NCBI RefSeq assembly: GCF_034314105.1
Contig: NZ_JAVIWJ010000001.1
Location: 1,117,501-1,181,500 of the forward strand
Source of the DNA: Pseudomonas sp. AB6
GTDB taxonomy: Bacteria; Pseudomonadota; Gammaproteobacteria; Pseudomonadales; Pseudomonadaceae
DNA length: 64,000 bases
Direction: 5' to 3'
Below the pieces are notes generated by a model, which made no database searches, was not told where the DNA came from, and saw nothing but the letters and a program-made list of their open reading frames with translations. Made by a program: the position numbers and the translations under genes. This document shows positions 17,657 through 27,736 of this stretch, piece by piece; within the stretch, counting starts at the first letter, position 1, and each line of letters begins with the position of its first letter.

Positions 17657-18850
17657 TTAAATCACCTGAACAATCGCCTTAATCACTGCATCGATGTTGT
17701 TGCGGTTCAACGCAGCCACGCAGATCCGTCCAGTGTCCAGCGCATAGATACCGAACTCGGTCCGCAAGCGGCCGACTTCGGCACTGGTCAGCCCCGAGTA
17801 GGAGAACATACCGCGTTGGCGACCGACGAAGCTGAAATCGTGGTCAGTCAATGCCGCCAGACCATCGACCATCGCTTGGCGCATGCCGCGAATTCGCAAG
17901 CGCATTTCGCCCAATTCTCTTTCCCACACCGCACGCAACTCAGGGCTGTTCAACACCGCCGCCACGATCGCTGCGCCGTGGGTCGGTGGGTTGGAGTAGT
18001 TGGTGCGGATCACTCGTTTGATCTGTGACAGCACGCGGGCTGTCTCGTCTTTCGAGTCGGTCACAATCGACAGCGCACCGACGCGTTCGCCATACAGCGA
18101 GAATGATTTCGAGAATGAGCTGGAGGCAAAGAACGTCAGGCCCGATTCCGCGAACAGGCGCACCGCCGCCGCGTCTTCATCGATACCGTCGCCGAAGCCT
18201 TGGTAGGCCATGTCCAGGAACGGTACGTGTTCCTTGGCTTTAAGCACTTCAAGGATTTTTTTCCAATCATCGGGAGCCAAATCGACGCCGGTCGGGTTGT
18301 GGCAGCAGGCGTGCAACACCACAATCGAACCGGACGGCAGGTTCTGCAAATCTTCCAGCATCCCGGAACGGTCTATGTCATGGCTGGTCGCATCATAGTA
18401 GCGATAGCTTTGTACTGGAAAAACGGCGGTTTCGAACAGTGCGCGGTGGTTTTCCCAGCTCGGGTCGCTAATGGCTACCACGGCGTCTGGTTTGAGCTGC
18501 TTGAGAAAGTCGGCACCGATTTTCAACGCCCCGGTACCGCCGACGGCCTGAACAGTAAGCACTCGACCGGCAGCCAATAATGGTGATTGAGCACCGAACA
18601 ACAGTTTTTGTACCGCGAGGTCGTAAGCGGCGATGCCATCGATGGGCAAATATCCGCGCGCTGCGTGTTGAGCCACGCGAATAGCTTCAGCTTCGGCAAC
18701 GGCACGCAGAAGTGGAACTCGCCCCTCTTCGTTGCAATACACGCCCACGCCAAGGTTCACTTTCTGCGCGCGGGTATCAGCATTGAATGCTTCGTTGAGG
18801 CCCAGGATTGGATCACGGGGTGCCATTTCAACAGCGGAGAACAGGCTCAT
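17657..18850 (-). CDS. tyrB: Aromatic amino-acid aminotransferase
   Basis: A class-I PLP aminotransferase (397 aa) of the AspC/TyrB group: 'MSLFSAVEMAPRDPILGLNE', 'KVNLGVGVYCNEEGRVPLLR', the PLP-phosphate region 'CCHNPTGVDLAPDDWKKI', and the Schiff-base lysine in 'SSSFSKSFSLYGERVGAL'. It interconverts Phe/Tyr (and Asp) with their 2-oxo acids. I chose ATG 18850; a start 32 codons earlier gives a non-family extension. It is divergent from uvrB, as in other pseudomonads. Substrate preference between aspartate and aromatics is inferred from the tyrB-uvrB context. Confidence 0.9.
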   Translation of the reverse strand: MSLFSAVEMAPRDPILGLNEAFNADTRAQKVNLGVGVYCNEEGRVPLLRAVAEAEAIRVAQHAARGYLPIDGIAAYDLAVQKLLFGAQSPLLAAGRVLTVQAVGGTGALKIGADFLKQLKPDAVVAISDPSWENHRALFETAVFPVQSYRYYDATSHDIDRSGMLEDLQNLPSGSIVVLHACCHNPTGVDLAPDDWKKILEVLKAKEHVPFLDMAYQGFGDGIDEDAAAVRLFAESGLTFFASSSFSKSFSLYGERVGALSIVTDSKDETARVLSQIKRVIRTNYSNPPTHGAAIVAAVLNSPELRAVWERELGEMRLRIRGMRQAMVDGLAALTDHDFSFVGRQRGMFSYSGLTSAEVGRLRTEFGIYALDTGRICVAALNRNNIDAVIKAIVQVI

Positions 18851-19178
18851 TTTTGCGACGGCTCTGAATGGAGGAGTGAAGGGGTACAACGCTCCGGCCG
18901 ATTGCACTAGAGCGGTGCACAAACGGGGAGCTAGTATAGAGGCCATCGTTCTGCGCGGCGACAGCTGGCAAGGCGTTTTTCGCGGTTTTTTAGTTTATTT
19001 TCAGTTTGTCGATAAAATGACAAGGACATTTGTTTAACCTCATGTGAGACCGGCCGCTTGAAAGATTAGGCTGCCGACACCATTTGTAGTGTCTTCGCGT
19101 ATTCCCGGCGGCATCATCGCTCGCAGTTTCTCGTTGTTACCCGGCTGTTCCGTGCCGAAATGTACCCAGAGGTCACTT

Positions 19179-21194
19179 ATGCCTGAGTTTCAGCTCGTAA
19201 CCCGTTTCGAACCGGCCGGTGATCAGCCGCAAGCTATTCGCCTGATGGTTGAAGGGATCGAAGCCGGGCTGGCGCACCAGACACTGCTGGGCGTCACCGG
19301 CTCAGGCAAGACCTTCAGCATTGCCAACGTGATTGCGCAAGTGCAGCGCCCCACCTTGGTGTTGGCGCCGAATAAAACCTTGGCCGCCCAGTTGTACGGC
19401 GAGTTCAAAGCGTTTTTCCCAAATAATGCCGTGGAATACTTCGTTTCTTACTACGATTACTACCAGCCGGAAGCCTACGTGCCGTCGTCGGATACGTTCA
19501 TCGAGAAAGATGCGTCGATCAACGACCACATCGAGCAAATGCGGCTGTCGGCGACCAAAGCGTTGCTGGAGCGCAAAGACGCAATTATTGTCACCACGGT
19601 GTCTTGCATTTACGGCCTCGGCAGCCCCGAGACCTACCTGAAAATGGTGCTGCACGTTGACCGTGGCGACAAACTCGACCAGCGCGCATTGCTTCGGCGT
19701 CTGGCGGATTTGCAGTACACCCGCAACGACATGGATTTTGCGAGGGCAACCTTTCGCGTGCGCGGTGACGTGATTGATATCTACCCGGCAGAGTCCGACC
19801 TCGAAGCAATTCGCATCGAGCTGTTCGACGATGAAGTGGAAAGCTTGTCAGCGTTCGATCCGTTGACCGGCGAGGTGATTCGCAAACTGCCGCGTTTCAC
19901 GTTTTACCCAAAAAGCCACTACGTCACGCCGCGCGAAACCCTGGTTGATGCCATGGAACACATCAAAGTCGAGCTTCAGGAGCGCCTGGAGTACCTGCGC
20001 AGTAATAACAAACTGGTGGAAGCCCAGCGCCTTGAACAGCGCACCCGCTTTGATTTGGAAATGATTCTTGAACTGGGTTACTGCAACGGCATCGAAAACT
20101 ATTCGCGTTATCTGTCCGGGCGTCCTTCCGGCGCGCCGCCACCGACGCTTTACGACTATTTGCCTGCCGATGCGTTGTTGGTGATCGACGAATCCCACGT
20201 CAGCGTGCCGCAAGTGGGCGCCATGTATAAAGGCGACCGATCACGTAAAGAAACCCTGGTTGAATATGGCTTTCGGTTGCCATCGGCACTGGATAATCGT
20301 CCGATGCGCTTTGACGAATGGGAGAGTGTTAGCCCGCAGACCATTTTTGTTTCCGCAACCCCCGGCAATTACGAAGCCGAACATGCCGGTCGGGTGATTG
20401 AGCAATTGGTGCGACCTACCGGTTTGGTTGACCCGCAAATCGAAATTCGTCCCGCACTGACCCAGGTGGATGATCTGCTTTCGGAAATCGGCAAGCGCGT
20501 TGCGTTGGGCGAAAGGGTTTTGGTTACAACCTTGACCAAACGGATGTCCGAAGACCTCACCGACTACCTCGCCGACCACGGCTGCCGCGTGCGCTATCTG
20601 CACTCGGACATCGACACCGTAGAGCGGGTCGAGATTATTCGTGACCTGCGCTTGGGCATATTCGACGTGTTGGTGGGGATCAACCTGCTGCGCGAGGGTT
20701 TGGACATGCCGGAGGTGTCGCTGGTGGCGATTCTCGATGCGGATAAAGAAGGCTTCCTGCGCTCAGAGCGCTCGCTGATCCAGACCATTGGCCGCGCGGC
20801 GCGTAACCTCAATGGCCGAGCGATTCTCTATGCCGACCGCATCACCGGTTCGATGGAGCGAGCGATTGGCGAAACAGATCGCCGTCGCGACAAACAGATC
20901 GCCTACAACCTCGAACATGGCATCATTCCCAAAGGCGTTATCAAGGATGTGGCCGACATCATGGAAGGCGCCACCGTGCCGGGTTCGCGCAGTAAAAAGC
21001 GCAAAGGCATGGCCAAAGCCGCCGAGGAAAACGCCAAGTACGAAGCTGAGCTGCGCACACCTGGCGAGATCACCAAGCGAATTCGTCAGTTGGAAGAGAA
21101 AATGTATCAACTGGCCCGCGACCTCGAATTCGAAGCCGCTGCGCAAATGCGCGATGAGATTGGTAAGTTGCGGGACCGGTTGTTGGTGGTTTGA
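19179..21194 (+). CDS. uvrB: Excinuclease ABC subunit B
   Basis: This is the damage-verifying helicase subunit of nucleotide excision repair (671 aa). Walker A 'GVTGSGKTF', the beta-hairpin '[12 protein letters not shown]' that probes DNA strands, Walker B/DEAD '[13 protein letters not shown]', helicase motif VI 'QTIGRAARN' and the C-terminal UvrC-binding UVR motif ('[20 protein letters not shown]') are all visible. ATG 19179 ([20 protein letters not shown]) is the family start, preceded by agaggt; an ATG/GTG-type extension from 19089 is not conserved. No LexA box is evident in the short upstream gap. Confidence 0.97.
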   Translation: MPEFQLVTRFEPAGDQPQAIRLMVEGIEAGLAHQTLLGVTGSGKTFSIANVIAQVQRPTLVLAPNKTLAAQLYGEFKAFFPNNAVEYFVSYYDYYQPEAYVPSSDTFIEKDASINDHIEQMRLSATKALLERKDAIIVTTVSCIYGLGSPETYLKMVLHVDRGDKLDQRALLRRLADLQYTRNDMDFARATFRVRGDVIDIYPAESDLEAIRIELFDDEVESLSAFDPLTGEVIRKLPRFTFYPKSHYVTPRETLVDAMEHIKVELQERLEYLRSNNKLVEAQRLEQRTRFDLEMILELGYCNGIENYSRYLSGRPSGAPPPTLYDYLPADALLVIDESHVSVPQVGAMYKGDRSRKETLVEYGFRLPSALDNRPMRFDEWESVSPQTIFVSATPGNYEAEHAGRVIEQLVRPTGLVDPQIEIRPALTQVDDLLSEIGKRVALGERVLVTTLTKRMSEDLTDYLADHGCRVRYLHSDIDTVERVEIIRDLRLGIFDVLVGINLLREGLDMPEVSLVAILDADKEGFLRSERSLIQTIGRAARNLNGRAILYADRITGSMERAIGETDRRRDKQIAYNLEHGIIPKGVIKDVADIMEGATVPGSRSKKRKGMAKAAEENAKYEAELRTPGEITKRIRQLEEKMYQLARDLEFEAAAQMRDEIGKLRDRLLVV

Positions 21195-21203
21195 TCGGGG
21201 TAA

Positions 21204-21234
21204 CGACGCGATGTGGCTGGGATATCGCGTCGTG
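21204..21234 (+). terminator. Hairpin after uvrB
   Basis: ACGACGCGAT (21204-21213) pairs perfectly with ATCGCGTCGT (21225-21234) just after the uvrB stop. No T run follows, so it may protect the mRNA end or assist termination rather than act alone. Confidence 0.45.
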
Positions 21235-21350
21235 ATTCACGAATAAATTGCTCAAGCAGGGGGCTTCGTGTCATCGAAAAATCAGGGCATGCCCTCATCC
21301 GGTGAGAGCGAATTCATTGGCGAATGACTTCATGTCGCACTCAACAAAAC

Positions 21351-22409
21351 TCAATGATTATGCTCCGCCTCATACCGGTCCAATGTGTCCCTGGCAATCT
21401 CGCGTCCCAGCGCGATCAATTCTGGCGCCTTGTAAAACTCGAAAAACCGGCACACGCGCTTGGGCACGTTTATCAATATATCCGGGGGATAACCGGCAAT
21501 TTTGTACTGCGCCAGCGAGGTTTGCATCACCTCGAAGCTCTGGTTGATCAAGTCCAGCAACGACGCAGGTCCGACATTGTCGATGATGAACGAGCCGCTG
21601 GCTGAGCGCGGTGTGCCTTCACTCGAGGGGGCAGCGGACGGTTGTTGCGATTGGGGGTCTGCACCTTCGTTCAACCACGGATTGGCAATCGTTGCGCTGC
21701 TCGACTTGAGGCTGTCCTGCTCCAGACGCAATACCTCGATGTCGTTCGTGGGCTCCAATTTGCGGCGGAACGGCAGGTGGGAACCCAATGAATTGATCAA
21801 ATTGTCGAAGCGTTTTTTCACCGCAGGCGCACGTTCAATCACCGGTAGCTGATAGTGCTTTTGATTGGTCGAGTTGAGGTTGACCGCAATGATCAAATCA
21901 CAATGGCTGGACACCACCGGGACAATGGGAAGCGGGTTGAGTAGACCACCATCGACCAGCATTCGACTGCCTTGCATCACCGGTGTGAACAAACTTGGAA
22001 TCGCCGCCGAAGCACGCATGGCCTGGTGCAAACAGCCTTCTTGAAACCAGATTTCCTGCTGATTGGTCAAGTCGGTTGCTACGGCAGTGTAAGGAATGCG
22101 CAGGTCCTCAATGTTGATTTCGCCAACAATTTCGCGGATCTGGCCGAAAACCTTTTCTCCACGAATAGCACCCAAACGGAAGCTGACATCGACCAGCCGC
22201 AGTACGTCGAGATAATCCAGGCTTTCAATCCACTCGCGGTATTCCCTGAGTTTCCCCGCTGCGTAAACGCCGCCGACCACTGCGCCCATTGAGCAGCCCG
22301 CGATGCAGGCGATGTCGTAGCCGCGACGCTCTAGCTCTTCAATAACGCCGATGTGCGCATAACCCCGCGCACCGCCTGAGCCTAGTACCAGTGCTATTCG
22401 TTTTTTCAT
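21351..22409 (-). CDS. Patatin-like phospholipase, RssA type
   Basis: A 352-aa patatin-domain lipid acyl hydrolase. The oxyanion motif 'GSGGARGYAHIGVIEEL' (residues about 10-27), the nucleophile elbow 'IAGCSMGAVVGGVYAAG' (G-x-S-x-G form with Cys before Ser) and the catalytic Asp in 'LVDGGLLNPLPI' are intact. The C-terminal 100 residues are of low complexity and not part of the catalytic fold. I chose ATG 22409, right before the oxyanion loop; the upstream frame is not protein-like. No signal peptide, so it is probably cytosolic or membrane-associated. Its tail is convergent with uvrB. Confidence 0.88.
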   Translation of the reverse strand: MKKRIALVLGSGGARGYAHIGVIEELERRGYDIACIAGCSMGAVVGGVYAAGKLREYREWIESLDYLDVLRLVDVSFRLGAIRGEKVFGQIREIVGEINIEDLRIPYTAVATDLTNQQEIWFQEGCLHQAMRASAAIPSLFTPVMQGSRMLVDGGLLNPLPIVPVVSSHCDLIIAVNLNSTNQKHYQLPVIERAPAVKKRFDNLINSLGSHLPFRRKLEPTNDIEVLRLEQDSLKSSSATIANPWLNEGADPQSQQPSAAPSSEGTPRSASGSFIIDNVGPASLLDLINQSFEVMQTSLAQYKIAGYPPDILINVPKRVCRFFEFYKAPELIALGREIARDTLDRYEAEHNH

Positions 22410-22560
22410 GTTCTTTCCCTGATCGCAGTGCCCCACCATACGCGTGAAGCAGCCCCGCAGGAACTGAGTTACCCTTGACGATGCTAGGCCCATGGCACTT
22501 TTCAGTGCTGATATCGTCAAAGCCCCCGCATGACCACATTTTATTTTTGAGGGAACACCG

Positions 22561-22839
22561 ATGAAAGCCTGGATCTGTTTGCCATTGATTGCGTTGGCTC
22601 TTGCAGGTTGCGCTGGTAAAACCGCGTACCGCGACACCTGTGCTACTGAACTTGATGCCGCTTGGCGCGAGCTGGACTTGGCAAAAGCCGAAGGCTTCAC
22701 GGGCACAGTCAGCTACTCCAAAGCTCTGTCATTGTTGACCGGTGCTAAAACCCAGCAGCAGTTTGAAGCATATGAAGGGTGTTCGAGCAAGGCCGAAAAG
22801 GCTCGGTTCTACATTAAGGAATCCCGCGCAGGCCGTTAA
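22561..22839 (+). CDS. Small lipoprotein, function unknown
   Basis: A 92-aa lipoprotein: MKAWICLPLIALALAGC is a signal peptide with lipobox LAGC, followed by a helical mature part ('ELDAAWRELDLAKAEGF' and 'GCSSKAEKARFYIKESRAGR'). It has a good ribosome site (tgaggga) and its own terminator at 22870-22903. I know similar small lipoproteins only as hypothetical Pseudomonas proteins. Confidence 0.8.
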   Translation: MKAWICLPLIALALAGCAGKTAYRDTCATELDAAWRELDLAKAEGFTGTVSYSKALSLLTGAKTQQQFEAYEGCSSKAEKARFYIKESRAGR

Positions 22840-22869
22840 TGCACGTGTAATTTCCACGCTTTCATCCCA

Positions 22870-22903
22870 AGCCACCGAGCGCAGTCAGCACTCGGTGGCT
22901 TTT
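22870..22903 (+). terminator. Terminator after the small lipoprotein gene
   Basis: agccaccgag (22870-22879) and ctcggtggct (22891-22900) form a strong stem followed by ttt. This separates the lipoprotein gene from the moxR operon and supports the later moxR start. Confidence 0.8.
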
Positions 22904-22999
22904 GTATTGATGGGGCTGGTTAAAGTCGCCGCACTGACCTTACAGTGGCTACTTATCTGGCCTCTATTGCCGTTATTCAGTCGTCTGGGGAGGCTTTTC

Positions 23000-23917
23000 A
23001 TGAGCAGTAAACTCGACGCATGCCTTCGCGCCATTAATGACGTGGTGTTGGGAAAAGACGTGCAAGTGCGTTTGGCCTTGACGTGCCTGTTGGCGGGCGG
23101 GCATTTGCTGATCGAAGACTTGCCCGGCATGGGCAAGACCACCCTCAGCCATACCTTGGCTAAGGTTTTGGGGCTCAGCTTTCAAAGGATTCAATTCACC
23201 TCGGATCTTTTGCCCGGTGACATCTTGGGCACATCGGTGTTTGATCGAGACACCGGGCAATTCACCTTTCACCCTGGGCCGATCTTTGCCGAGCTTGTGC
23301 TTGCCGATGAGATAAACCGGGCGACGCCGAAAAGCCAAAGTGCGTTGCTTGAAGCCATGGAGGAGGGCCAAGTCACCATTGAGGGCGCCACGCGTGCACT
23401 GCCTGATCCATTTTTTGTGATTGCGACGCAAAACCCATTCAGTCAAGGCGGTACGTTTGCGTTACCCGAATCACAGCTGGACCGATTTCTAATGCGTTTG
23501 TCTCTAGGCTATCCAGCCAAAGCGGCGGAAAAGGCACTGTTGCAAGGCGAGCCCCGAAGAGATCTACTGCCGCGTGTGCAAGCCGTTCTCAACCATGCAG
23601 AATTAGCGGCATTGCGAACTTTGATCCAGCGCGTACGTGCCAGTGATGCACTGGTCGATTATGTTTTGCGCCTGGTAGATGCCACGCGTAGCCAGTCGCA
23701 GTTTGCCTGGGGACTGTCACCGCGGGCGAGCCTGGCGATCCTTGCCGCTGCCCGGGCCTGGGCATTCTTGGCGGATCGCGATTACGTGATCCCGGAAGAC
23801 GTGCAAGCGGTCCTGCCTTCAGTCGTCAGCCACCGACTACGCGAACGGTCTGATCCTGTCGGACATGGCAGCGGGGTGTTAGTGCAATGGCTATTGCGCG
23901 AGGTTAGCGTGTTGTGA
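23000..23917 (+). CDS. MoxR-family AAA+ ATPase
   Basis: A 305-aa MoxR ATPase, a chaperone-like motor often working with DUF58/VWA proteins. Walker A is 'EDLPGMGKTTLS' (residues about 40-50), Walker B 'LVLADEINRATPKSQSALLE', sensor 1 'VIATQNPFSQGGTFALPESQ' and sensor 2 'WGLSPRASLAILAAARAWA'. ATG 23000 follows GGGGAGG (22987-22993) at 6 bases; a longer in-frame reading would run back into the terminator and the lipoprotein gene. It overlaps the DUF58 gene (TGATG). The gene set moxR-DUF58-tgpA is conserved in Pseudomonas. Confidence 0.92.
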   Translation: MSSKLDACLRAINDVVLGKDVQVRLALTCLLAGGHLLIEDLPGMGKTTLSHTLAKVLGLSFQRIQFTSDLLPGDILGTSVFDRDTGQFTFHPGPIFAELVLADEINRATPKSQSALLEAMEEGQVTIEGATRALPDPFFVIATQNPFSQGGTFALPESQLDRFLMRLSLGYPAKAAEKALLQGEPRRDLLPRVQAVLNHAELAALRTLIQRVRASDALVDYVLRLVDATRSQSQFAWGLSPRASLAILAAARAWAFLADRDYVIPEDVQAVLPSVVSHRLRERSDPVGHGSGVLVQWLLREVSVL

Positions 23918-24870
23918 TGGACCCGCTCAAACCGTTCTGGCAGTGCTGGCTGGCGCGGCGTATTCCGCCGGCGTCCCGCGTTGAATTGAATCACCGTCAA
24001 ATTTTCATTATGCCCACCCGCATCGGTGCAACCTTCGCGTCGGTGCTAGTGCTCATGTTGTTGGTCGCGATTAACTACCAAAACAGTCTGGCGTACGGTT
24101 TGACCTTCCTGTTGATGTCGGTGGCGATCCTGACGATCCTGCACACCTTTCGCAATCTCAGTGGTTTAGTGCTCAGCGCGGGTTCCGTGCGCTCGGTTTT
24201 CGTCGGGGAGCCGCTGCTGTTGCGCCTGCGGCTGGAAAGCGCTAAACGGCCCCATCAAGCGATTGCGCTGGGCTGGGACGTGAAGCACCTGCAGGAGTTG
24301 GACGTGCCCAGCGCCGGGCTGACAGAAGTTAATATTGACTTGCCTGCGCTGGCCCGTGGTTGGCTACGGGCACCACGACTGCGGGTTGAGAGCGTTTTTC
24401 CCTTGAGTATCTTTCGAGCCTGGAGTTGGCTGGACTTGCAGCAATCGGTGCTGATCTACCCTCGACCAATAGTGGGCGCGATGCCGCTGTTGCAGGGCAC
24501 GCAGCCCCATGCAGAAGATCAAGGGGCGGCGACCCCAGGTCCTGGCGTGGATGATTACCAAGGATTGAAACCCTATCAGTCGGGTGATTCTCGGCGCCGC
24601 TTGCACTGGAAGGCTTATTCCCGTGGGCAGGGCCTGCTTATCAAAGACTTTACCGATGTCAGCGGCCACGACTTGTGTTTGGATTTCATGGCGTTGGGTG
24701 GGGGCATCGAAGAGCGTTTGTCGCGGTTGTGCTATTGGGTACTTGAGCTGTCTCAGCGTCGGCAACCCTTCGCCTTGCGCCTGCCCGGTTACCTACGGGC
24801 ATCGAGCAGTGGCAATGAGCACCGCGAGGCCTGCCTGCAAGCGCTGGCCCTATTCGGCGAGCAGCAATGA
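23917..24870 (+). CDS. DUF58 membrane protein
   Basis: A 317-aa protein with two N-terminal TM segments (about residues 30-75) and the DUF58 signature 'DYQGLKPYQSGDSRRRLHWK' followed by 'AYSRGQGLLIKDF'. DUF58 proteins partner MoxR ATPases and transglutaminase-like proteins; the biochemical role is not established. ATG 23917 shares its A with the moxR stop; a GTG one codon earlier is possible. It overlaps tgpA by four bases. Confidence 0.9.
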   Translation: MDPLKPFWQCWLARRIPPASRVELNHRQIFIMPTRIGATFASVLVLMLLVAINYQNSLAYGLTFLLMSVAILTILHTFRNLSGLVLSAGSVRSVFVGEPLLLRLRLESAKRPHQAIALGWDVKHLQELDVPSAGLTEVNIDLPALARGWLRAPRLRVESVFPLSIFRAWSWLDLQQSVLIYPRPIVGAMPLLQGTQPHAEDQGAATPGPGVDDYQGLKPYQSGDSRRRLHWKAYSRGQGLLIKDFTDVSGHDLCLDFMALGGGIEERLSRLCYWVLELSQRRQPFALRLPGYLRASSSGNEHREACLQALALFGEQQ

Positions 24871-26861
24871 ACTTGAGCCTGCCGATTCCCCGCGCCGGTC
24901 TGATTTGGCTTTTACTGGCGCAAGCGTTTGTTACGGTGCCTTTTCTGGCACATTTACCTTTTTGGATGATCGGCCTCTGGCTGGGCTGCACCGCTTGGCG
25001 GGTCCAAGTGCTGCGCATGCGCTCGGAATTTCCAGGCACGTTGCTCAAGACGGTGCTCTTCCTGGCAACTATCGCAGGGGTGTTTCTGTCCCGAGGCAGC
25101 TTGGTAGGGCTTGATGCCGGTGCGTCCCTGCTGCTGGGGGCTTTCATCTTGAAAACCCTGGAAATGCGCAACCGCCGCGACGCACTGGTATTGATCTTTC
25201 TTGGATTTTTCTGTGTCGCAGTGGGTTACCTCTTTGAGGACGGCTTGCTGTGGGGGTTTTACTCTTTATTGCCCGTGAGCATGCTGCTGGCGGGATTGGT
25301 AGGCATACAGCAGACGGCCTCAACACCTAAACCGTCTGTTGCATTGAAATTAGCCGCGAAACTGCTGCTGCAGGCTGTGCCCCTGATGCTGTTGTTGTTC
25401 GTGTTTTTTCCTCGATTGGAGCCGTTGTGGTCGCTGCCGCAGCCCAGCAATAGAGGTGTCACCGGACTGTCCGAGAACATGGCACCGGGTGATATTGCTG
25501 AATTGAGCCGTTCACCTGCATTGGTGTTTCGCGCCAGTTTCGACGGGCAGATACCTGCGCACAACACGCTGTATTGGCGCGCATTAACCCTTGAACAGTT
25601 CGACGGTCGGCGTTGGTCTCAATCTGGCAAAGCGATGCGTATTGAACGACCCGACTGGCAAAAACGGGGTAATGAGCAGCGTTATAGCATCATCATGGAA
25701 CCCAGCGGTCGACCTTGGCTCCCGGCGCTGGATATAGCTGAAACCGCTTTAGCTGATGTGCGGCAGATGAATGACTTTCGTCTTCAGCGTCACCATCCGG
25801 TTGAGCAAACCCTTTTATACAGCGTTCACTCTTGGCCCGACGCCGTGCGCGAACCGCAGCTAAGCGAAGCGACGCAACGGCAAAACTTGCAACTGCCGGT
25901 CCATGGCAACCCCAAGGCGCGTGGGTGGGCGGCCGACCTTAATAGGCATTACCCACAGGTTGATGCGCTGGTCGGGGCCATGTTGGCGCACTTCAGCGAC
26001 GAACCCTATCGCTACACACTCAAGCCCCCCGTGTTAGGCCCTGAATCCATTGACGACTTTCTCTTCAATAGCCGCAGCGGTTTCTGCGCCCACTATGCTG
26101 GCGCCATGACCTTCGTCTTGCGTGCGGCCGGGATCCCGGCCAGGGTCGTGGTGGGGTACCAAGGCGGTGAACTGAATCCGAAAGGGCACTACCTTAGCGT
26201 GCGTCAATTCGATGCTCACGCTTGGGTTGAATACTGGCGGCCTACGATCGGCTGGCAAAGCGTCGATCCCACTGCCGCCGTGGCTCCGCAGCGCATTGAA
26301 CAGGGCTTGGAGCAAGCGTTGTCGCCAGACGAAGCGTTTCTTGCCGACTCGCCATTATTTGCCCTGCGATACCAAAACTTGCCCTGGCTCAATTCATTTC
26401 GCATGAGCTGGGATAACCTCAACTATGGTTGGCAGCGGTGGGTTCTCGGTTACCAAGGGCAGCAACAGGTGCAGGTGTTCAGCCGCTGGTTTGCCGGGTT
26501 TGAGGGGGCTGTGTTTTTTGGCGTAGGGGCGTTGCTCATTGGGCTGTTCTCGCTGTGGTTGTTCAAACCGTGGCAGCGAGAAAATGACCCGCAGCTGCGT
26601 GTGTTTAAGTCGTTTGAGCGGCTGCTATCGCGTCACGGCTTACAGCGTAGTGAGGCCGAGGGCGCCCAGGCATTTTCACAGCGAGCTGCGATTCGGTTTC
26701 CGGCCCATGCTGATTTGATTCTGGCATTTGCTACCGAATTTGAAGCACTGCGCTACGCTGACCAACGCCGTTCGCTGGCAGTGTTAAGGCGCCATTTGAG
26801 ACGGCTTCGGCGAGGTCTGCCGTGGAGGTTTTCGACTATTAAGGTATTCGAGGAGGAATAA
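24867..26861 (+). CDS. tgpA: TgpA-type transglutaminase-like membrane protein
   Basis: A 664-aa protein with about six N-terminal TM segments (DUF3488 region, to about residue 190), a periplasmic transglutaminase-core domain and a last TM near residue 555 with a cytosolic tail (DUF4129-like). The catalytic triad is visible: C407 in 'SGFCAHYAGAMTF', H451 in 'FDAHAWVEYW' and D467 in 'SVDPTAAV'. The orthologue in P. aeruginosa is reported essential and is thought to act on the cell envelope. The ATGA overlap with the DUF58 gene indicates coupling. Confidence 0.92.
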   Translation: MNLSLPIPRAGLIWLLLAQAFVTVPFLAHLPFWMIGLWLGCTAWRVQVLRMRSEFPGTLLKTVLFLATIAGVFLSRGSLVGLDAGASLLLGAFILKTLEMRNRRDALVLIFLGFFCVAVGYLFEDGLLWGFYSLLPVSMLLAGLVGIQQTASTPKPSVALKLAAKLLLQAVPLMLLLFVFFPRLEPLWSLPQPSNRGVTGLSENMAPGDIAELSRSPALVFRASFDGQIPAHNTLYWRALTLEQFDGRRWSQSGKAMRIERPDWQKRGNEQRYSIIMEPSGRPWLPALDIAETALADVRQMNDFRLQRHHPVEQTLLYSVHSWPDAVREPQLSEATQRQNLQLPVHGNPKARGWAADLNRHYPQVDALVGAMLAHFSDEPYRYTLKPPVLGPESIDDFLFNSRSGFCAHYAGAMTFVLRAAGIPARVVVGYQGGELNPKGHYLSVRQFDAHAWVEYWRPTIGWQSVDPTAAVAPQRIEQGLEQALSPDEAFLADSPLFALRYQNLPWLNSFRMSWDNLNYGWQRWVLGYQGQQQVQVFSRWFAGFEGAVFFGVGALLIGLFSLWLFKPWQRENDPQLRVFKSFERLLSRHGLQRSEAEGAQAFSQRAAIRFPAHADLILAFATEFEALRYADQRRSLAVLRRHLRRLRRGLPWRFSTIKVFEEE

Positions 26862-27629
26862 ATGTCTGAATTGGTTGATCGTCTTGTCGGGCAACTGCTG
26901 AGTTTGGATGTGAAATTAATGGCCTGCCAGGCGCGGCTGTCCGCTGAAACGGACAGCGAAGCACTGCATGACTTGCGTATTACCGTCAGGCGACTGCGCA
27001 GCTTGCTACGACCGCTAAACGGCTTGCCCGGCGTCGAGCAGCTGGAAACGGCAGCCAAAGCAGTGGGTCAACTGACCACCCCATTGCGTGATCGCGAAGT
27101 GTTGGCCGCCTACTTGCAACAAAGGGGCATGGCCGAAGCGGCTCGTCAGCGCAATCACTCCTTAAGCGCGGCGTATAGGGGTGTTGCAACTTCAGCGCAG
27201 CTGAGACAGCTGTTCAGCGTGCTGGATGCCTTTCCACGTTTCCTTCGGGCCTCGCAGCATCAAGGCCTGTTGCACAATTTGAAAAAACGCATTGAAACGC
27301 GCCTGAGCAAGCAGTGGAAGAAACTTCACATAACGATGGAAGATCCCGCCCACGATCGTCATCGTTTGCGCCTGTTGATTAAGCGCGTACGTTACGCCGC
27401 CGAGGCTTATCCGGAGCTGGAAAAAACCAGCCAAGCTGCGCAAAAGCGGCTTAAAGATGCGCAAACGGCGCTAGGCGACTGGCATGATCATTTGCAATGG
27501 CTCACTCAAGCTAAAGAGCACACGGATCTGCTGCGCTGCGTGCCCGGCTGGGAAAAAGACATCAAGACTGCTGAAATGAATGCGGACCGGGCATTGGAAC
27601 GTTTGAATAAGACGTGTTTCAAAAAATAA
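26862..27629 (+). CDS. CHAD-domain protein
   Basis: A 255-aa all-helical CHAD protein with the conserved His/Arg-rich faces: 'ALHDLRITVRRLRSLLRPL' near the N-terminus and 'HDRHRLRLLIKRVRYAAEAY' in the second half. CHAD domains bind inorganic polyphosphate through these basic residues. There is no CYTH domain here. The ATG follows the tgpA stop directly (TAAATG), so it belongs to the same operon. How polyphosphate binding relates to the MoxR/TgpA machinery is unknown. Confidence 0.88.
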   Translation: MSELVDRLVGQLLSLDVKLMACQARLSAETDSEALHDLRITVRRLRSLLRPLNGLPGVEQLETAAKAVGQLTTPLRDREVLAAYLQQRGMAEAARQRNHSLSAAYRGVATSAQLRQLFSVLDAFPRFLRASQHQGLLHNLKKRIETRLSKQWKKLHITMEDPAHDRHRLRLLIKRVRYAAEAYPELEKTSQAAQKRLKDAQTALGDWHDHLQWLTQAKEHTDLLRCVPGWEKDIKTAEMNADRALERLNKTCFKK

Positions 27630-27736
27630 ACCTTGTTCAGACGTCAGTTTGGCGTAAATGAACTCTGTGCATCGACCTCGTGCTGGTTAAGATTCCGGCA
27701 ATGCTTTATCGCCGATTTACCAAACATGAGGTTTGC

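Noticed and set aside
22742..22999. Longer start for the MoxR ATPase
   Set aside because: The extension runs through the lipoprotein gene and a strong terminator; GGGGAGG before ATG 23000 fits better.
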